Positions 1-8,213 of a DNA stretch of 32,999 nt are shown piece by piece. The first letter of the stretch is position 1, and each line of letters begins with the position of its first letter. A program made the translations under genes and the position numbers. Under the pieces are notes generated by a model, which saw nothing but the letters and a program-made list of their open reading frames with translations, did no database searches and had not been told where the DNA came from. This DNA comes from Crocosphaera sp. (GTDB lineage: Bacteria; Cyanobacteriota; Cyanobacteriia; Cyanobacteriales; Microcystaceae), in the NCBI GenBank assembly GCA_030065205.1, contig JASJDN010000061.1, positions 1 through 32,999 on the forward strand. Direction: 5' to 3'.

Positions 1-6
1 TAAAAT

Positions 7-73
7 GGTGGGTTAGGTTGCAGACCATAAGTTATTGTGTTTTCATAAAAATCAACCCTGCGCCTAACCCACC
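7..73. repeat. Inverted repeat with CCTAACCC-type arms
   Basis: An 11-base arm GGTGGGTTAGG at 7-17 is matched exactly by its reverse complement CCTAACCCACC at 63-73, with a 45-base AT-rich loop. An alternative inner pairing GGTTG (16-20) with CAACC (53-57) is also possible. The same CCTAACCC word returns at 298-307 and in the hairpin at 27279-27309, which suggests a dispersed small repeat of this genome. It lies directly against the TnpB remnant. Confidence 0.6.
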
Positions 74-112
74 CTACGAGGTATAAATTTTTCTGATCAC
101 CATAACTACAGG

Positions 113-277
113 AGAGCCAGCTAGTTTAGTTGACAGTTTTCTGTAAGAGTATGTTCCTTTAAAATTTTCTCCTGTAGATAAGGTTGCTAAGGTTTTTACT
201 CCCAAATCTACCCCGACTACCTCTAAGGTCTTCTGAGTTGCTTGAGGCTCTACCTCTATTTTAAAGGAAATAAACAT
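113..277 (-). pseudogene. TnpB (IS200/IS605 OrfB) remnant
   Basis: The minus-strand reading frame keeps about 50 codons of the RuvC-I region of an IS605-type TnpB. The core VVGVDLGVKTLATLS is nearly the same as IVGVDLGIKTLATLS in the intact TnpB at 29763-30881, and FISF just before it also matches. The reading frame then runs into unrelated residues and stops at 74. The N-terminal half, the second and third catalytic motifs and the zinc finger are all missing, so this is a decayed internal fragment and not a gene. A 10-base direct repeat CGCCTAACCC flanks it at 61-70 and 298-307. Confidence 0.8.
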
Positions 278-358
278 CTGTAAATCTGAACCCCCAACGC
301 CTAACCCCTAACTAAAATTATGTTACCTTAATAAAGTTAAATTACTTTCTAGTGATAA

Positions 359-1315
359 ATGAAGCGTATTTTTATAACAGGATCTAGCGGTTGTATTGGT
401 CATTATATGGCAGAAGCCTTGATCAAAGAAACCGATCATGAACTTTATTTTTTAGTCAGACATCCCGAAAAACTAAAATTTCGTTATCAAAGTCGTCCTA
501 ATGTTCATCTGATGATTGGGGACTTACAAAATATTGAGAAATTTAGTGACTTTTTAAAGACGGTTAATGTTGCTATTTTAGCAGCTACCAGTTGGGGAGG
601 AATTAACGAATCCTTTGAAATCAATGTTAATAAAACCATTGGATTAATGAAGTTATTAGCTCCTGAAGTTTGTGAACAAATCATTTACTTTTCTACGGCA
701 AGTATTTTAGATAAAAATAATCAACCGTTACCCGAAGCTGGAACATTAGGAACCAATTATGTAAGAACAAAATATCAATGTTATACTCAATTAAAAAATC
801 TGCCATTTTATAATAAAATAACCACAGTTTTCCCCACCTTAGTATTCGGAGGCGAACCCAATAAACCTTATTCTCATTTATCAGGTGGGATCAAAGATGT
901 GATTAAATGGATTGACTTAATTCGTTGGTTTAAAGCCGATGGTAGTTTCCATTATATTCATGCTAGAGACATCGCCCAAATTATTAAATATTTAGTCGAC
1001 AATCCCCCTACTGAATCAGATAATAGAGATTTAGTGTTAGGCAATCAAAAAATAACCGTGAATGAAGCCATTGAAACAATATGTAACTATCTTAATAAAC
1101 CAATTTATTTTCGTATTCCCTTATATGTTATTTTAGTTGACTTTTTCATTAAAGTATTTCGTTTACGCATGGAAGATTGGGACTACTTTTCTATCAATTA
1201 TCGACATTTTACTTATAAAGATCCCATTTCTCCTGCAACCTTCGGCTTTAAAAATTACTGTACAACCATTGAAGATGTGATGAAATTAAGTGGAGTATAT
1301 CCCCAAAAAAATTGA
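359..1315 (+). CDS. NAD-dependent epimerase/dehydratase (extended SDR)
   Basis: A 318-aa soluble protein with the N-terminal Rossmann nucleotide-binding motif G8-S-S-G11-C-I-G14, expected for the NAD(P)-dependent sugar epimerase/dehydratase branch of the SDR superfamily. The catalytic set is visible: serines in FSTAS (residues 111-115) and Y134-V-R-T-K138 (YxxxK). The C-terminal half should form the substrate pocket, but nothing in it identifies a substrate; nucleotide sugars, sterols or small aldehydes are all possible. It is a single plus-strand gene, convergent with the transporter gene at 1405-2883, and no strong Shine-Dalgarno sequence precedes the ATG. Family assignment is firm, the reaction is unknown. 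Confidence 0.85.
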   Translation: MKRIFITGSSGCIGHYMAEALIKETDHELYFLVRHPEKLKFRYQSRPNVHLMIGDLQNIEKFSDFLKTVNVAILAATSWGGINESFEINVNKTIGLMKLLAPEVCEQIIYFSTASILDKNNQPLPEAGTLGTNYVRTKYQCYTQLKNLPFYNKITTVFPTLVFGGEPNKPYSHLSGGIKDVIKWIDLIRWFKADGSFHYIHARDIAQIIKYLVDNPPTESDNRDLVLGNQKITVNEAIETICNYLNKPIYFRIPLYVILVDFFIKVFRLRMEDWDYFSINYRHFTYKDPISPATFGFKNYCTTIEDVMKLSGVYPQKN

Positions 1316-1404
1316 TAGTGAGTTTATTTTTTATTTTCTGATTAGATTTGATGTTCCTCTACTAACTGCTAGGGGACTCTTTTTCTGGATGAGTTAGCAA
1401 TACA

Positions 1405-2883
1405 TCAATTCTTTGATTTAATTGGATTTAACCAATGCTCAAGCCAATGAAACAACTTCGACGAGATTAACGTTAAACCTAAGTAAATTAAAGCGACAGC
1501 AGCGTAAATTTCAAACGCACGATAAGTGGTTGCAACAATTAATTGACCTTGTCGAAATAACTCCTCAAAACCAATCACCGCGACTAAGCTAGTATCCTTA
1601 AGTATAGTAATAAACTCATTGCCTAAAGGGGGTAACATACGGCGAAAAGCTTGGGGAAAAATAACAAAAACCATCGTTTGTAATGAAGTCATACCCAAAC
1701 ATCGAGCAGCTTCCCATTGTCCCTTTTCAATGGACTGAATACCGCCTCGAATAATCTCTGCTAAATAGGCAGAAGCATTCAAACTAAGAGCCATAACGGC
1801 GGCAGGAAGACGCTCTAAGTTAACGTTAATACCTAATCCTTGAAATAGAGCCGGCAACCCGAAATAGACCATAAAAATCTGGACTAACAATGGGGTTCCG
1901 CGAAAAAAGTCAACATACAATTGACTGAGCCATTTTAAGATTAGATAAGGAGAAATACGGGCGAATGCCATTAAAGAACCACCAATCATGCCCAGAAAGA
2001 CTGAAAACCCTGTTAATTCTAAAGTTATTAAAGTCCCTTTAATAAGATTAAAAAGAATGTGACCGATGTTAATAGATTCAGCCACTGCTTTGAGTCCGGG
2101 TGCAGTCGCGGGAAGTGGGGGTGGTTTCTCAGCAAACCATTGTTGATAAATAACCTGATACGTCCCATTTTCTATTAAGGTGAGTAGGGTATTATTAATC
2201 GTATTAAGATAGGGAGAATTTTTAGGTAAAGCAATGCCGTAATATTCTTCTGTGAGTAACTCGCTAACGACTTTTATTCCTTTGAGATTACCCGTTTTTA
2301 TGGCATATAATGTTACTGGAGCATCGTTAAGTAAAGCATCAACATTATTATTGACTAATTCTTGAAGAACCAGAGGAAAACTGTCAAATGTGCTAATTTC
2401 AGCATTAATAATGTCTGAGGCTTTTTTCGCTCCAGTGGTTCCAATCTGCACAGCAATTTTCTTATTTTTAAGATCATCAAATCCCTTGATATCTTGATTA
2501 TCTTTCCTAACAGCAATTGCCAGTCCTGACTTAAAATAAGGACGGGAAAAAGAGATGGTTTGACTTCTTTGAGGGGTAATGGTTATAGCACTAATGGCCA
2601 TATCAACAGTTTCTGCTTGTAATGCTGGAATAATTCCGTCAAAAGGTAAACTAACAAACTCAATTTCAAACCCAGCTTCAAGACTCATCCCTTTCACTAA
2701 ATCAATATCAAATCCTTCTAAACTTCCAGTTTCTTGATTTAGCATTTCAAAAGGAGGAAACGTCGGTTCTATCGCCACTTTCAGCACTTTAGTTTCAGCA
2801 CTTATTCTATTAAAATTTCCATTACAAATAATGATTAAAAGTACAGTCAGTAAACTCAGGGTTAAATAGACTAATTTCCTCAT
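1405..2883 (-). CDS. Fused substrate-binding/permease protein of a polar amino acid ABC transporter
   Basis: A 492-aa protein joining two parts normally encoded separately. After an N-terminal hydrophobic segment (about 5-25), residues 34-255 form a type 3 periplasmic amino-acid-binding domain (start LKVAIEPTFPPFE, then GFDIDLV). Residues about 275-488 form a His/Glu/Gln-type inner-membrane permease with several membrane spans and the EAA loop (EAARCLGM, then P and LGNEF), which contacts the ATPase. Cyanobacterial BgtB (basic amino acids and glutamine) has this layout, so import of glutamine or basic amino acids is the best guess. No ATP-binding subunit lies nearby; it would be supplied from elsewhere, as is known for BgtA/BgtB. 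It is last in a likely minus-strand operon, 36 bases after the TauE-like gene. Confidence 0.9.
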   Translation of the reverse strand: MRKLVYLTLSLLTVLLIIICNGNFNRISAETKVLKVAIEPTFPPFEMLNQETGSLEGFDIDLVKGMSLEAGFEIEFVSLPFDGIIPALQAETVDMAISAITITPQRSQTISFSRPYFKSGLAIAVRKDNQDIKGFDDLKNKKIAVQIGTTGAKKASDIINAEISTFDSFPLVLQELVNNNVDALLNDAPVTLYAIKTGNLKGIKVVSELLTEEYYGIALPKNSPYLNTINNTLLTLIENGTYQVIYQQWFAEKPPPLPATAPGLKAVAESINIGHILFNLIKGTLITLELTGFSVFLGMIGGSLMAFARISPYLILKWLSQLYVDFFRGTPLLVQIFMVYFGLPALFQGLGINVNLERLPAAVMALSLNASAYLAEIIRGGIQSIEKGQWEAARCLGMTSLQTMVFVIFPQAFRRMLPPLGNEFITILKDTSLVAVIGFEELFRQGQLIVATTYRAFEIYAAVALIYLGLTLISSKLFHWLEHWLNPIKSKN

Positions 2884-2919
2884 GAATTTTTCTAAAGATA
2901 AAGATATTGAATTAATCTC

Positions 2920-3705
2920 CTAATTTGTAGTATAAAGTTTCCAAGCTTGCCAAGCTTCCCAAAATGTATAAACCGATAATACAGCTAACATAATATAAAA
3001 GCAAAAACGAACCACTCTATCAGGCAATCTGGGTAAAAATCTAGCACTAATTTGCGCTCCAATTAATCCCCCTAACCCTAAAATAATTCCGACTAACCAA
3101 ACAACATTATTATTTAAAGCATGACCAAAACAAGAAGAAATAGACGTAATAACAATCACCCCTAAACTGGTTTGTATGGCTACTTTTATCGTTTCTTGTA
3201 ACAATAGCATTTGCAGAGGAACCATAATTACACCTCCCCCAATACCGAATAAACCAGCTAAAAATCCCCCGATGCCTCCTGTTAATAAACAAGCCAATTT
3301 TGGCGATAATCTACGACTAGATTGTTGATGAGATGTGATAACTAATTGACGACGAATATTACTTAAAAAGATGTTGAAAATTAAAAGACAAGCGAACGCC
3401 GTTAATAAAACAAAGTCAGGAATAAGATTAGCAACAATTACACCAAGTTGTGCCGTTATAATTGCAGGAATTCCTAATAAAATCACCCGTTGGAAATCTA
3501 AATATCCCATACGCCAATTTTGAATACTTCCCGATGAAGAGGTAATAACAATAGCAAGACTACTGGTAGCAATTGCTTCTAAAGAACTGTAATTTAGAGC
3601 AAGTAAAAGAGGAACTAAAACCGTTCCTCCCCCAATACCTAAAATGCCGGCTAGTAGTCCCGAACCTAAACCACTAACAATTAAAATTATAACTTGATCT
3701 AACAT
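2920..3705 (-). CDS. TauE/SafE-family membrane permease
   Basis: A 261-aa multi-pass membrane protein made of two similar halves. Each half carries the family's glycine-rich motif: GLLAGILGIGGGTVLVPLL near the N terminus and GFLAGLFGIGGGVIMVPLQ after the midpoint, both placed ahead of a hydrophobic helix. The family (sulfite exporter TauE/SafE, formerly DUF81) moves sulfonates, sulfite or related organic anions, but substrates of cyanobacterial members are mostly unknown. The gene starts 32 bases after the small secreted-protein gene and ends 36 bases before the amino acid transporter gene, so all three are probably one transcript. Association with an amino acid importer is context only and does not prove a shared substrate. 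Confidence 0.88.
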   Translation of the reverse strand: MLDQVIILIVSGLGSGLLAGILGIGGGTVLVPLLLALNYSSLEAIATSSLAIVITSSSGSIQNWRMGYLDFQRVILLGIPAIITAQLGVIVANLIPDFVLLTAFACLLIFNIFLSNIRRQLVITSHQQSSRRLSPKLACLLTGGIGGFLAGLFGIGGGVIMVPLQMLLLQETIKVAIQTSLGVIVITSISSCFGHALNNNVVWLVGIILGLGGLIGAQISARFLPRLPDRVVRFCFYIMLAVLSVYTFWEAWQAWKLYTTN

Positions 3706-3737
3706 GATTTATTCATGATAAAGTTTTCTCAAATATG

Positions 3738-4202
3738 TTAATTATTGACCTCATTAAAGGGTTCAACTTCAATGGGAATCCCCACATAACCCTCTTCTCC
3801 CGAAGGAATAGAATTATCTAATTTAACATCAGGTTTTTTCTCAGGAATACGAGACAATTCTTCAACCGAAATAAACTTACTATCTGACTCAAAAGTGTTG
3901 TTAATAGAAGTATTTTTTTCTAGCTTTTCAGAATTTTCAGGAAGCAACCGATCAGAAGATTTAGCATTTAAAGAGGGTTGCGGTTCTAATTTCTCTTGAT
4001 AATTAGAATCACTATTTTTTGTCACTTCTTGATTGAATATAGTTTCACCTTTCCCCGTGGGTGATGTTGACTTCATTTCCGATGAGTGACAAGCAGCAGA
4101 CACTAACCCTAAATAACATCTAAACTCTTCTCTTGCTAAGGAAACCCCTATCCCTGCGACAGAAACCATCAACGCTGTCATTGATAAAAAATATTTAAAC
4201 AT
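3738..4202 (-). CDS. Small secreted or membrane-anchored protein of unknown function
   Basis: I do not recognise this 154-aa protein. It begins with a hydrophobic stretch (FKYFLSMTALMVSVAGIGVSLA), a signal peptide or membrane anchor, followed by two cysteines (C-Y-L-G-L-V-S-A-A-C) that could form a disulfide. The rest is a polar, Ser/Glu/Lys/Asn-rich, probably disordered tail ending VGIPIEVEPFNEVNN. I place the start at the ATG at 4202 and not at the GTG at 4220, because a GGGGAG ribosome-binding sequence lies about 8-12 bases upstream of that ATG. It is first of three closely spaced minus-strand genes and divergent from the gene at 4349; the 146-base gap should hold both promoters. Confidence 0.65.
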   Translation of the reverse strand: MFKYFLSMTALMVSVAGIGVSLAREEFRCYLGLVSAACHSSEMKSTSPTGKGETIFNQEVTKNSDSNYQEKLEPQPSLNAKSSDRLLPENSEKLEKNTSINNTFESDSKFISVEELSRIPEKKPDVKLDNSIPSGEEGYVGIPIEVEPFNEVNN

Positions 4203-4348
4203 GGTTACCACACTCCCCACTCAAATAACCTTAATCTTTACCTATGTTATCTTAACTTAAATCCAAAACCGTTTTCTGGCTGGGTTCACAAAACTAACTC
4301 TAAAGAAGATGGTACGATAAAAAAGTTAGATTTTTATCTAGATAAATT

Positions 4349-6409
4349 ATGCCTAATCGTCTGGCCAATACCCAAAGTCTCTACCTTCGTAAACACGCTG
4401 AAAACCCTATAAATTGGTGGTATTGGTGCCAAGAAGCCCTAGAAATAGCAAAAAATGAAAATAAACCCGTTTTTCTCTCTATTGGCTATTCTAGCTGTCA
4501 CTGGTGTACCGTAATGGAAGGAGAAGCTTTTTGTGATCCAGCGATCGCAACCTATCTGAATGATAATTTTGTCCCCATAAAAGTAGACCGAGAAGAACGT
4601 CCGGACCTCGATAGTATTTATATGTCTTCTCTACAAATGATGGGAATACAAGGAGGTTGGCCCTTAAATATTTTTCTCACCCCAGGAGATTTAGTTCCCT
4701 TTTATGGAGGAACTTATTTCCCGGTTGAACCCCGTTATGGTCGTCCGGGTTTTCTACAAGTGTTACAATCAATTCGTCGTTTTTATGACGTAGAAAAAGA
4801 GAAATTAAACGGGTTTAAACAGGAAATTTTAAGAGGGTTACAACAAGCTGTTACCTTACCTATTAATAATGTTGATGTGAATAATGCTCAATTAATTTAT
4901 CGTGGTGTTGATATTAATACTCAAGTAATTCGAGTAACGGCTGAAGATTTTGGTCGTCCTTGTTTTCCCATGATTCCTTATAGTAATTTAGCCTTAGAAG
5001 GCACTCGATTTTTATTTGGAGAAAGCGAAGAAAGAGAAAAATTAGTGATACAAAGGGGATTGGATTTAGCATTAGGGGGAATTTTTGACCAAGTAGGGGG
5101 TGGATTTCATCGTTATACGGTGGATTCAACGTGGACAGTTCCCCATTTTGAGAAAATGCTCTACGATAATGGGCAAATTGTCGAATATTTAGCCAATCTT
5201 TGGAGTAACGGACAAACAGAACCCGCATTTGAACGAGCGATCGCTTTGACGGTACAATGGTTACAACGGGAAATGACCGCCCCAGAAGGTTATTTTTATG
5301 CTTCTCAAGACGCAGATAGTTTTGCAACGAAACAAGATAAGGAACCAGAAGAAGGGGCTTTTTATGTGTGGAAATATCAACAGTTACAAGAACTATTAAC
5401 CTCCAAGGAATTAGAACAATTAATGGAAGATTTTACCATCACACCCGAGGGTAATTTTGAAGGAAAAAATGTTCTACAACGGCGTAATAAGGGGCAATTT
5501 TCTGATAGTATTGAAAGCGTTTTAGATAAACTATTTAGGGAAAGATACGGCACATCTCGCAGCAATTTAGACACCTTCAAACCGGCTAAAAATAATCAAG
5601 ACGCGAAAACGATTAACTGGCCAGGACGTATTCCGACAGTAACAGATACCAAAATGATTGTAGCCTGGAATGGCTTAATGATTTCGGGTTTAGCTAGGGC
5701 CTATGGTGTTTTTAACAACCCTTTATACTGGGAATTAGCCCTCAAAGCAACCGAATTTATCTTAAAAAAACAATGGGTAAACGGACGATTACACCGCATT
5801 AATTATGAAGGAACTCCCTCAATTTTAGCCCAATCAGAAGACTATGCTTTTTTCATTAAAGCCTTACTCGACTTACAAACCGCTAACCCTAAAGCAACTG
5901 AATGGTTAGACAAAGCGATGGAAATTCAACAGGAATTTGATGAATTATTCTGGAGTGTAGAAATGGGAGGTTACTATAATAATGCAGCCGATAACAGTAA
6001 TGATTTATTAGTTCGTGAACGCAGTTATATCGATAATGCGACTCCTTCAGCTAATGGTATTGCTATCAGTAATCTAGTACGATTAGCCAGGTTAACCGAT
6101 AATTTAGACTATTTAGATAAAGCAGAACAAGGATTACAAGCTTTTAGCCATGTTTTAAGTCAATCTCCTCGCGCTTGTCCCAGTTTATTAACCGCTTTAG
6201 ATTGGTATCATTTCGGCTGTTTAGTCAGAACTAATCAAACCCTATTACCTAAATTAAAGACTCAATATTTTCCCACCACGGCTTATCGTTTAGATGATAA
6301 TTTACCCAAAAATGCCATCGGTTTAGTCTGTCAAGGTTTATCTTGTTTAGAACCTGCTACCACCGAAGCACAGTTAATCAGTCAAATTGTCGACATGGGT
6401 CAAATTTGA
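4349..6409 (+). CDS. Thioredoxin-fold protein of the YyaL/SPATA20 (DUF255) family
   Basis: A 686-aa protein of normal length for this broadly conserved family. The N-terminal ~170 residues are a thioredoxin-like domain with C50-H-W-C53 in the family signature SSCHWCTVMEGEAF, followed by VDREERPDLD and a GGWPLNIFLTP segment. The remainder, with W/Y-rich motifs such as FEKMLYDNGQ, SQDADS, EEGAFYVW and WNGLMISGLARA, resembles the (alpha/alpha)6-barrel of N-acylglucosamine epimerases and related glycosidases. No signal peptide is visible, so it should be cytoplasmic. Its reaction is not established for any bacterial member I know of. The ATG is preceded by an AT-rich leader without a Shine-Dalgarno sequence. 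Tandem 17-base repeats begin 15 bases after the stop. Confidence 0.9.
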   Translation: MPNRLANTQSLYLRKHAENPINWWYWCQEALEIAKNENKPVFLSIGYSSCHWCTVMEGEAFCDPAIATYLNDNFVPIKVDREERPDLDSIYMSSLQMMGIQGGWPLNIFLTPGDLVPFYGGTYFPVEPRYGRPGFLQVLQSIRRFYDVEKEKLNGFKQEILRGLQQAVTLPINNVDVNNAQLIYRGVDINTQVIRVTAEDFGRPCFPMIPYSNLALEGTRFLFGESEEREKLVIQRGLDLALGGIFDQVGGGFHRYTVDSTWTVPHFEKMLYDNGQIVEYLANLWSNGQTEPAFERAIALTVQWLQREMTAPEGYFYASQDADSFATKQDKEPEEGAFYVWKYQQLQELLTSKELEQLMEDFTITPEGNFEGKNVLQRRNKGQFSDSIESVLDKLFRERYGTSRSNLDTFKPAKNNQDAKTINWPGRIPTVTDTKMIVAWNGLMISGLARAYGVFNNPLYWELALKATEFILKKQWVNGRLHRINYEGTPSILAQSEDYAFFIKALLDLQTANPKATEWLDKAMEIQQEFDELFWSVEMGGYYNNAADNSNDLLVRERSYIDNATPSANGIAISNLVRLARLTDNLDYLDKAEQGLQAFSHVLSQSPRACPSLLTALDWYHFGCLVRTNQTLLPKLKTQYFPTTAYRLDDNLPKNAIGLVCQGLSCLEPATTEAQLISQIVDMGQI

Positions 6410-6423
6410 AGTGTCAAGTTGTA

Positions 6424-6496
6424 AGGATTTAACAGTGTTCAGGATTTAACAGTGTTCAGGATTTAACAGTGTTCAGGATTTAACAGTGTTAAATCC
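6424..6496. repeat. Four tandem 17-base repeats ending in a perfect palindrome
   Basis: The unit AGGATTTAACAGTGTTC occurs at 6424-6440, 6441-6457 and 6458-6474 without a mismatch, and a fourth copy (6475-6490) lacks only its last base. The fourth copy runs into AAATCC, making positions 6476-6496 a perfect inverted repeat: a 10-base arm GGATTTAACA, a single G, then TGTTAAATCC. It lies between the stop of the DUF255 gene and the alpha/beta hydrolase gene and could stall or terminate transcription. Confidence 0.9.
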
Positions 6497-6516
6497 CTAC
6501 GAGGGTGTATTTGTAG

Positions 6517-6537
6517 GGACATAATAGTATTATGTCC
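6517..6537. terminator. Perfect 21-base palindrome, possible terminator
   Basis: Arms GGACATAATA (6517-6526) and TATTATGTCC (6528-6537) pair perfectly around one central G and are followed by TTT. It comes 20 bases after the tandem repeat palindrome, with a GTAGGGAC start shared by the hairpin after the ATP synthase epsilon gene (11908). It may terminate the DUF255 transcript, but the T-run is short. Confidence 0.45.
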
Positions 6538-6631
6538 TTTGATATGAAAACTGCGGTAACAGTTGTTAACTTGACCCTTGCCCCGTTAAACTAGAGAAGA
6601 TGTTTACATTACTTTACAAACTGCGATCGCC

Positions 6632-7522
6632 ATGCAAATAGCTGATTTTCCTTCCCAAACTTCTCCCAGTGGACAATATTGGCAATGGCAAGGGCATAAA
6701 ATTCATTATGTCCAAGCTGGAAAAAAACAGCCTAATCTACCCCCATTACTATTAATACATGGGTTTGGTGCATCTACCGATCATTGGCAAAAAAATATCG
6801 CTCAGTTGCAAGAAGAGTTTGATGTTTGGGCGATTGACTTATTAGGATTTGGTCGATCTGCAAAACCAGAACTACAGTATAGTGGTAATCTTTGGCGAGA
6901 TCAACTACAAGCTTTTATTACAGAAATAATCGGTCAACCCGTTATTTTAGCAGGTAACTCTTTAGGGGGTTATGCGTCTCTTTGTGTCGCCTCTCAATGT
7001 CCAGAAACCTCTAAAGGACTGATTTTAATCAATAGTGCCGGACCTTTTAGTGATAGTCAGACCCCTAAAAAACCAAAGAAGATACAAACCATCATTCGTT
7101 CTGTTTTATTACAACCTTGGTCAAGTTATTTATTATTTCAATATATGCGCCGTCCTAGAAATATTCGTAAGACATTAAATAAAGTTTATTATAATCAAGA
7201 AGCGGTTACAGAACAGTTAGTTAAGGATATTTATCGTCCTTCTTGTGATGTAGGTGCAGCACAAGTGTTTGCTTCCGTATTCAAAACACCACAAGGGGAA
7301 ACTGTAGACCATTTATTACAACAATTATCTCATCCCTTACTAATGTTATGGGGAGAAAAAGATCCTTGGATGAATGCCAAACAGAGAGGAGAAAAATATC
7401 GTCAATATTATCCTAATTTAACCGAATATTATCTAGAAGCGGGTCATTGTCCCCATGATGAAATTCCTGAGCAAGTTAACGATTTGATTAAAGATTGGAT
7501 GTTGACTGAAATCAGGGAATAA
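6632..7522 (+). CDS. Alpha/beta-hydrolase fold protein
   Basis: A 296-aa cytoplasmic hydrolase. The oxyanion-hole motif LLIHGFG lies at residues 40-46, the nucleophile elbow G108-N-S110-L-G-G gives the catalytic serine, the acid is probably D244 in WGEKDPW, and the histidine is H272 in AGHCPHDEIPEQV. The segment 130-230, rich in basic and aromatic residues, is the cap. The tail motif GHCPHDE and overall layout resemble cyanobacterial and plastid hydrolases that include chlorophyll or pheophytin esterases, but sequence alone cannot give the substrate; a lipid or other ester is equally possible. A HIP1 octamer (GCGATCGC) sits just before the ATG. A weak hairpin at 7536-7555 may end the transcript. 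Confidence 0.88.
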   Translation: MQIADFPSQTSPSGQYWQWQGHKIHYVQAGKKQPNLPPLLLIHGFGASTDHWQKNIAQLQEEFDVWAIDLLGFGRSAKPELQYSGNLWRDQLQAFITEIIGQPVILAGNSLGGYASLCVASQCPETSKGLILINSAGPFSDSQTPKKPKKIQTIIRSVLLQPWSSYLLFQYMRRPRNIRKTLNKVYYNQEAVTEQLVKDIYRPSCDVGAAQVFASVFKTPQGETVDHLLQQLSHPLLMLWGEKDPWMNAKQRGEKYRQYYPNLTEYYLEAGHCPHDEIPEQVNDLIKDWMLTEIRE

Positions 7523-7535
7523 TGGAATTATCTAA

Positions 7536-7555
7536 AAAGATCACTCACGGTCTTT
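7536..7555 (+). terminator. Weak hairpin after the hydrolase gene
   Basis: AAAGATC (7536-7542) can pair with GGTCTTT (7549-7555) around a 6-base loop with one G-U pair, 13 bases past the hydrolase stop and ahead of mazE. There is no clear T-run, so it might equally be part of the mazEF control region. Confidence 0.3.
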
Positions 7556-7604
7556 AAATATCTTTATGGTATAGTCATTGTATAAACTTATCACTCTCAA
7601 AAAA

Positions 7605-7847
7605 ATGACAGTTCAAAAAATAACAAAATGGGGTAATTCTCTGGGAATTAGACTACCTCAAGAGATTATTAAGCAACTAGGATGGCAAGAAGGGGTAAAG
7701 CTAAGTCTATCTCTGGAAAACGAATGCTTGATTCTCTCTTCCACTAAACCGAAATATAATCTTGATCAGTTATTGAAAGATAGTGACCCTGAAGCACAAC
7801 ATGAAGAAATTGACTGGGGAGAAGCAGAAGGAGAAGAGAATTGGTAA
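7605..7847 (+). CDS. mazE: MazE-like antitoxin (AbrB/SpoVT family)
   Basis: An 80-aa antitoxin. Its N-terminal swapped-hairpin DNA-binding domain reads VQKITKWGNSLGIRLPQEII, the characteristic MazE/AbrB opening (KWGNSxGxRLP). The acidic C-terminal tail (DSDPEAQHEEIDWGEAEGEENW) is the part that normally wraps around and neutralises MazF. An in-frame TTG at 7578 would add nine residues, but the ATG at 7605 matches where family members begin. It overlaps mazF by seven bases, giving the standard antitoxin-first coupled operon, and the complex probably represses its own promoter as in known MazEF systems. Confidence 0.92.
   Translation: MTVQKITKWGNSLGIRLPQEIIKQLGWQEGVKLSLSLENECLILSSTKPKYNLDQLLKDSDPEAQHEEIDWGEAEGEENW
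7828..7833 (+). promoter_or_regulatory. Ribosome-binding site fixing the TTG start of mazF
   Basis: AAGGAG lies inside the end of mazE, seven bases before TTG at 7841. No ATG or GTG is available at a suitable place, so this site supports a TTG start and translational coupling of toxin to antitoxin. Confidence 0.7.
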
Positions 7848-8185
7848 AAATTGCTGGAAAAATACCCGAAAGAGGGAATATTATTAGATTAGAATTAAAT
7901 CCTCGTACTGGAAGCGAACAAGCTGGTTATCGTCCCTGTTTAGTGATGTCACCTGTAGCTTATAATCGTATCTCGAAACTGATTTTGATTTGTCCTATTA
8001 CCAGTCGTCAGAAAGGTTGGCCGTTTGAAGTGATGTTACCTCAATCTATGCAAACCTATGGGGTTATTTTAGTCGATCAAATTAGAAGTATCGACTGTCA
8101 AGCTAGAAATGCTCATTTTGTGGAAACTGTTTCGAGTGATGTCATGGATGAAGTGTTAGGAAAACTAGAAACATTGTTAACATAA
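7841..8185 (+). CDS. mazF: MazF-like endoribonuclease toxin
   Basis: A 114-aa toxin of normal length. It has the conserved opening ERGNIIRLELNP, then GSEQAGYRPCLVMSP, where the arginine after GY and the residues on the following strand form the RNA-cleaving site, and LICPITS in the core. MazF enzymes cut mRNA at short specific sequences; the specificity here cannot be read from sequence. It begins with TTG, backed by an AAGGAG site seven bases upstream, and overlaps mazE by seven bases. The gene is complete with no sign of decay. Confidence 0.92.
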   Translation: MVKIAGKIPERGNIIRLELNPRTGSEQAGYRPCLVMSPVAYNRISKLILICPITSRQKGWPFEVMLPQSMQTYGVILVDQIRSIDCQARNAHFVETVSSDVMDEVLGKLETLLT

Positions 8186-8213
8186 AATCTTCATTCATGT
8201 AAATGTTTCTTGT

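Noticed and set aside
1316..1404. Terminator between the convergent SDR and transporter genes
   Set aside because: Only a loose CTAAC/GTTAG pairing is present, with no stable stem followed by T residues on either strand.
6424..6496. CRISPR-like direct repeats
   Set aside because: The 17-base units are contiguous with no spacers, and no cas genes are present.
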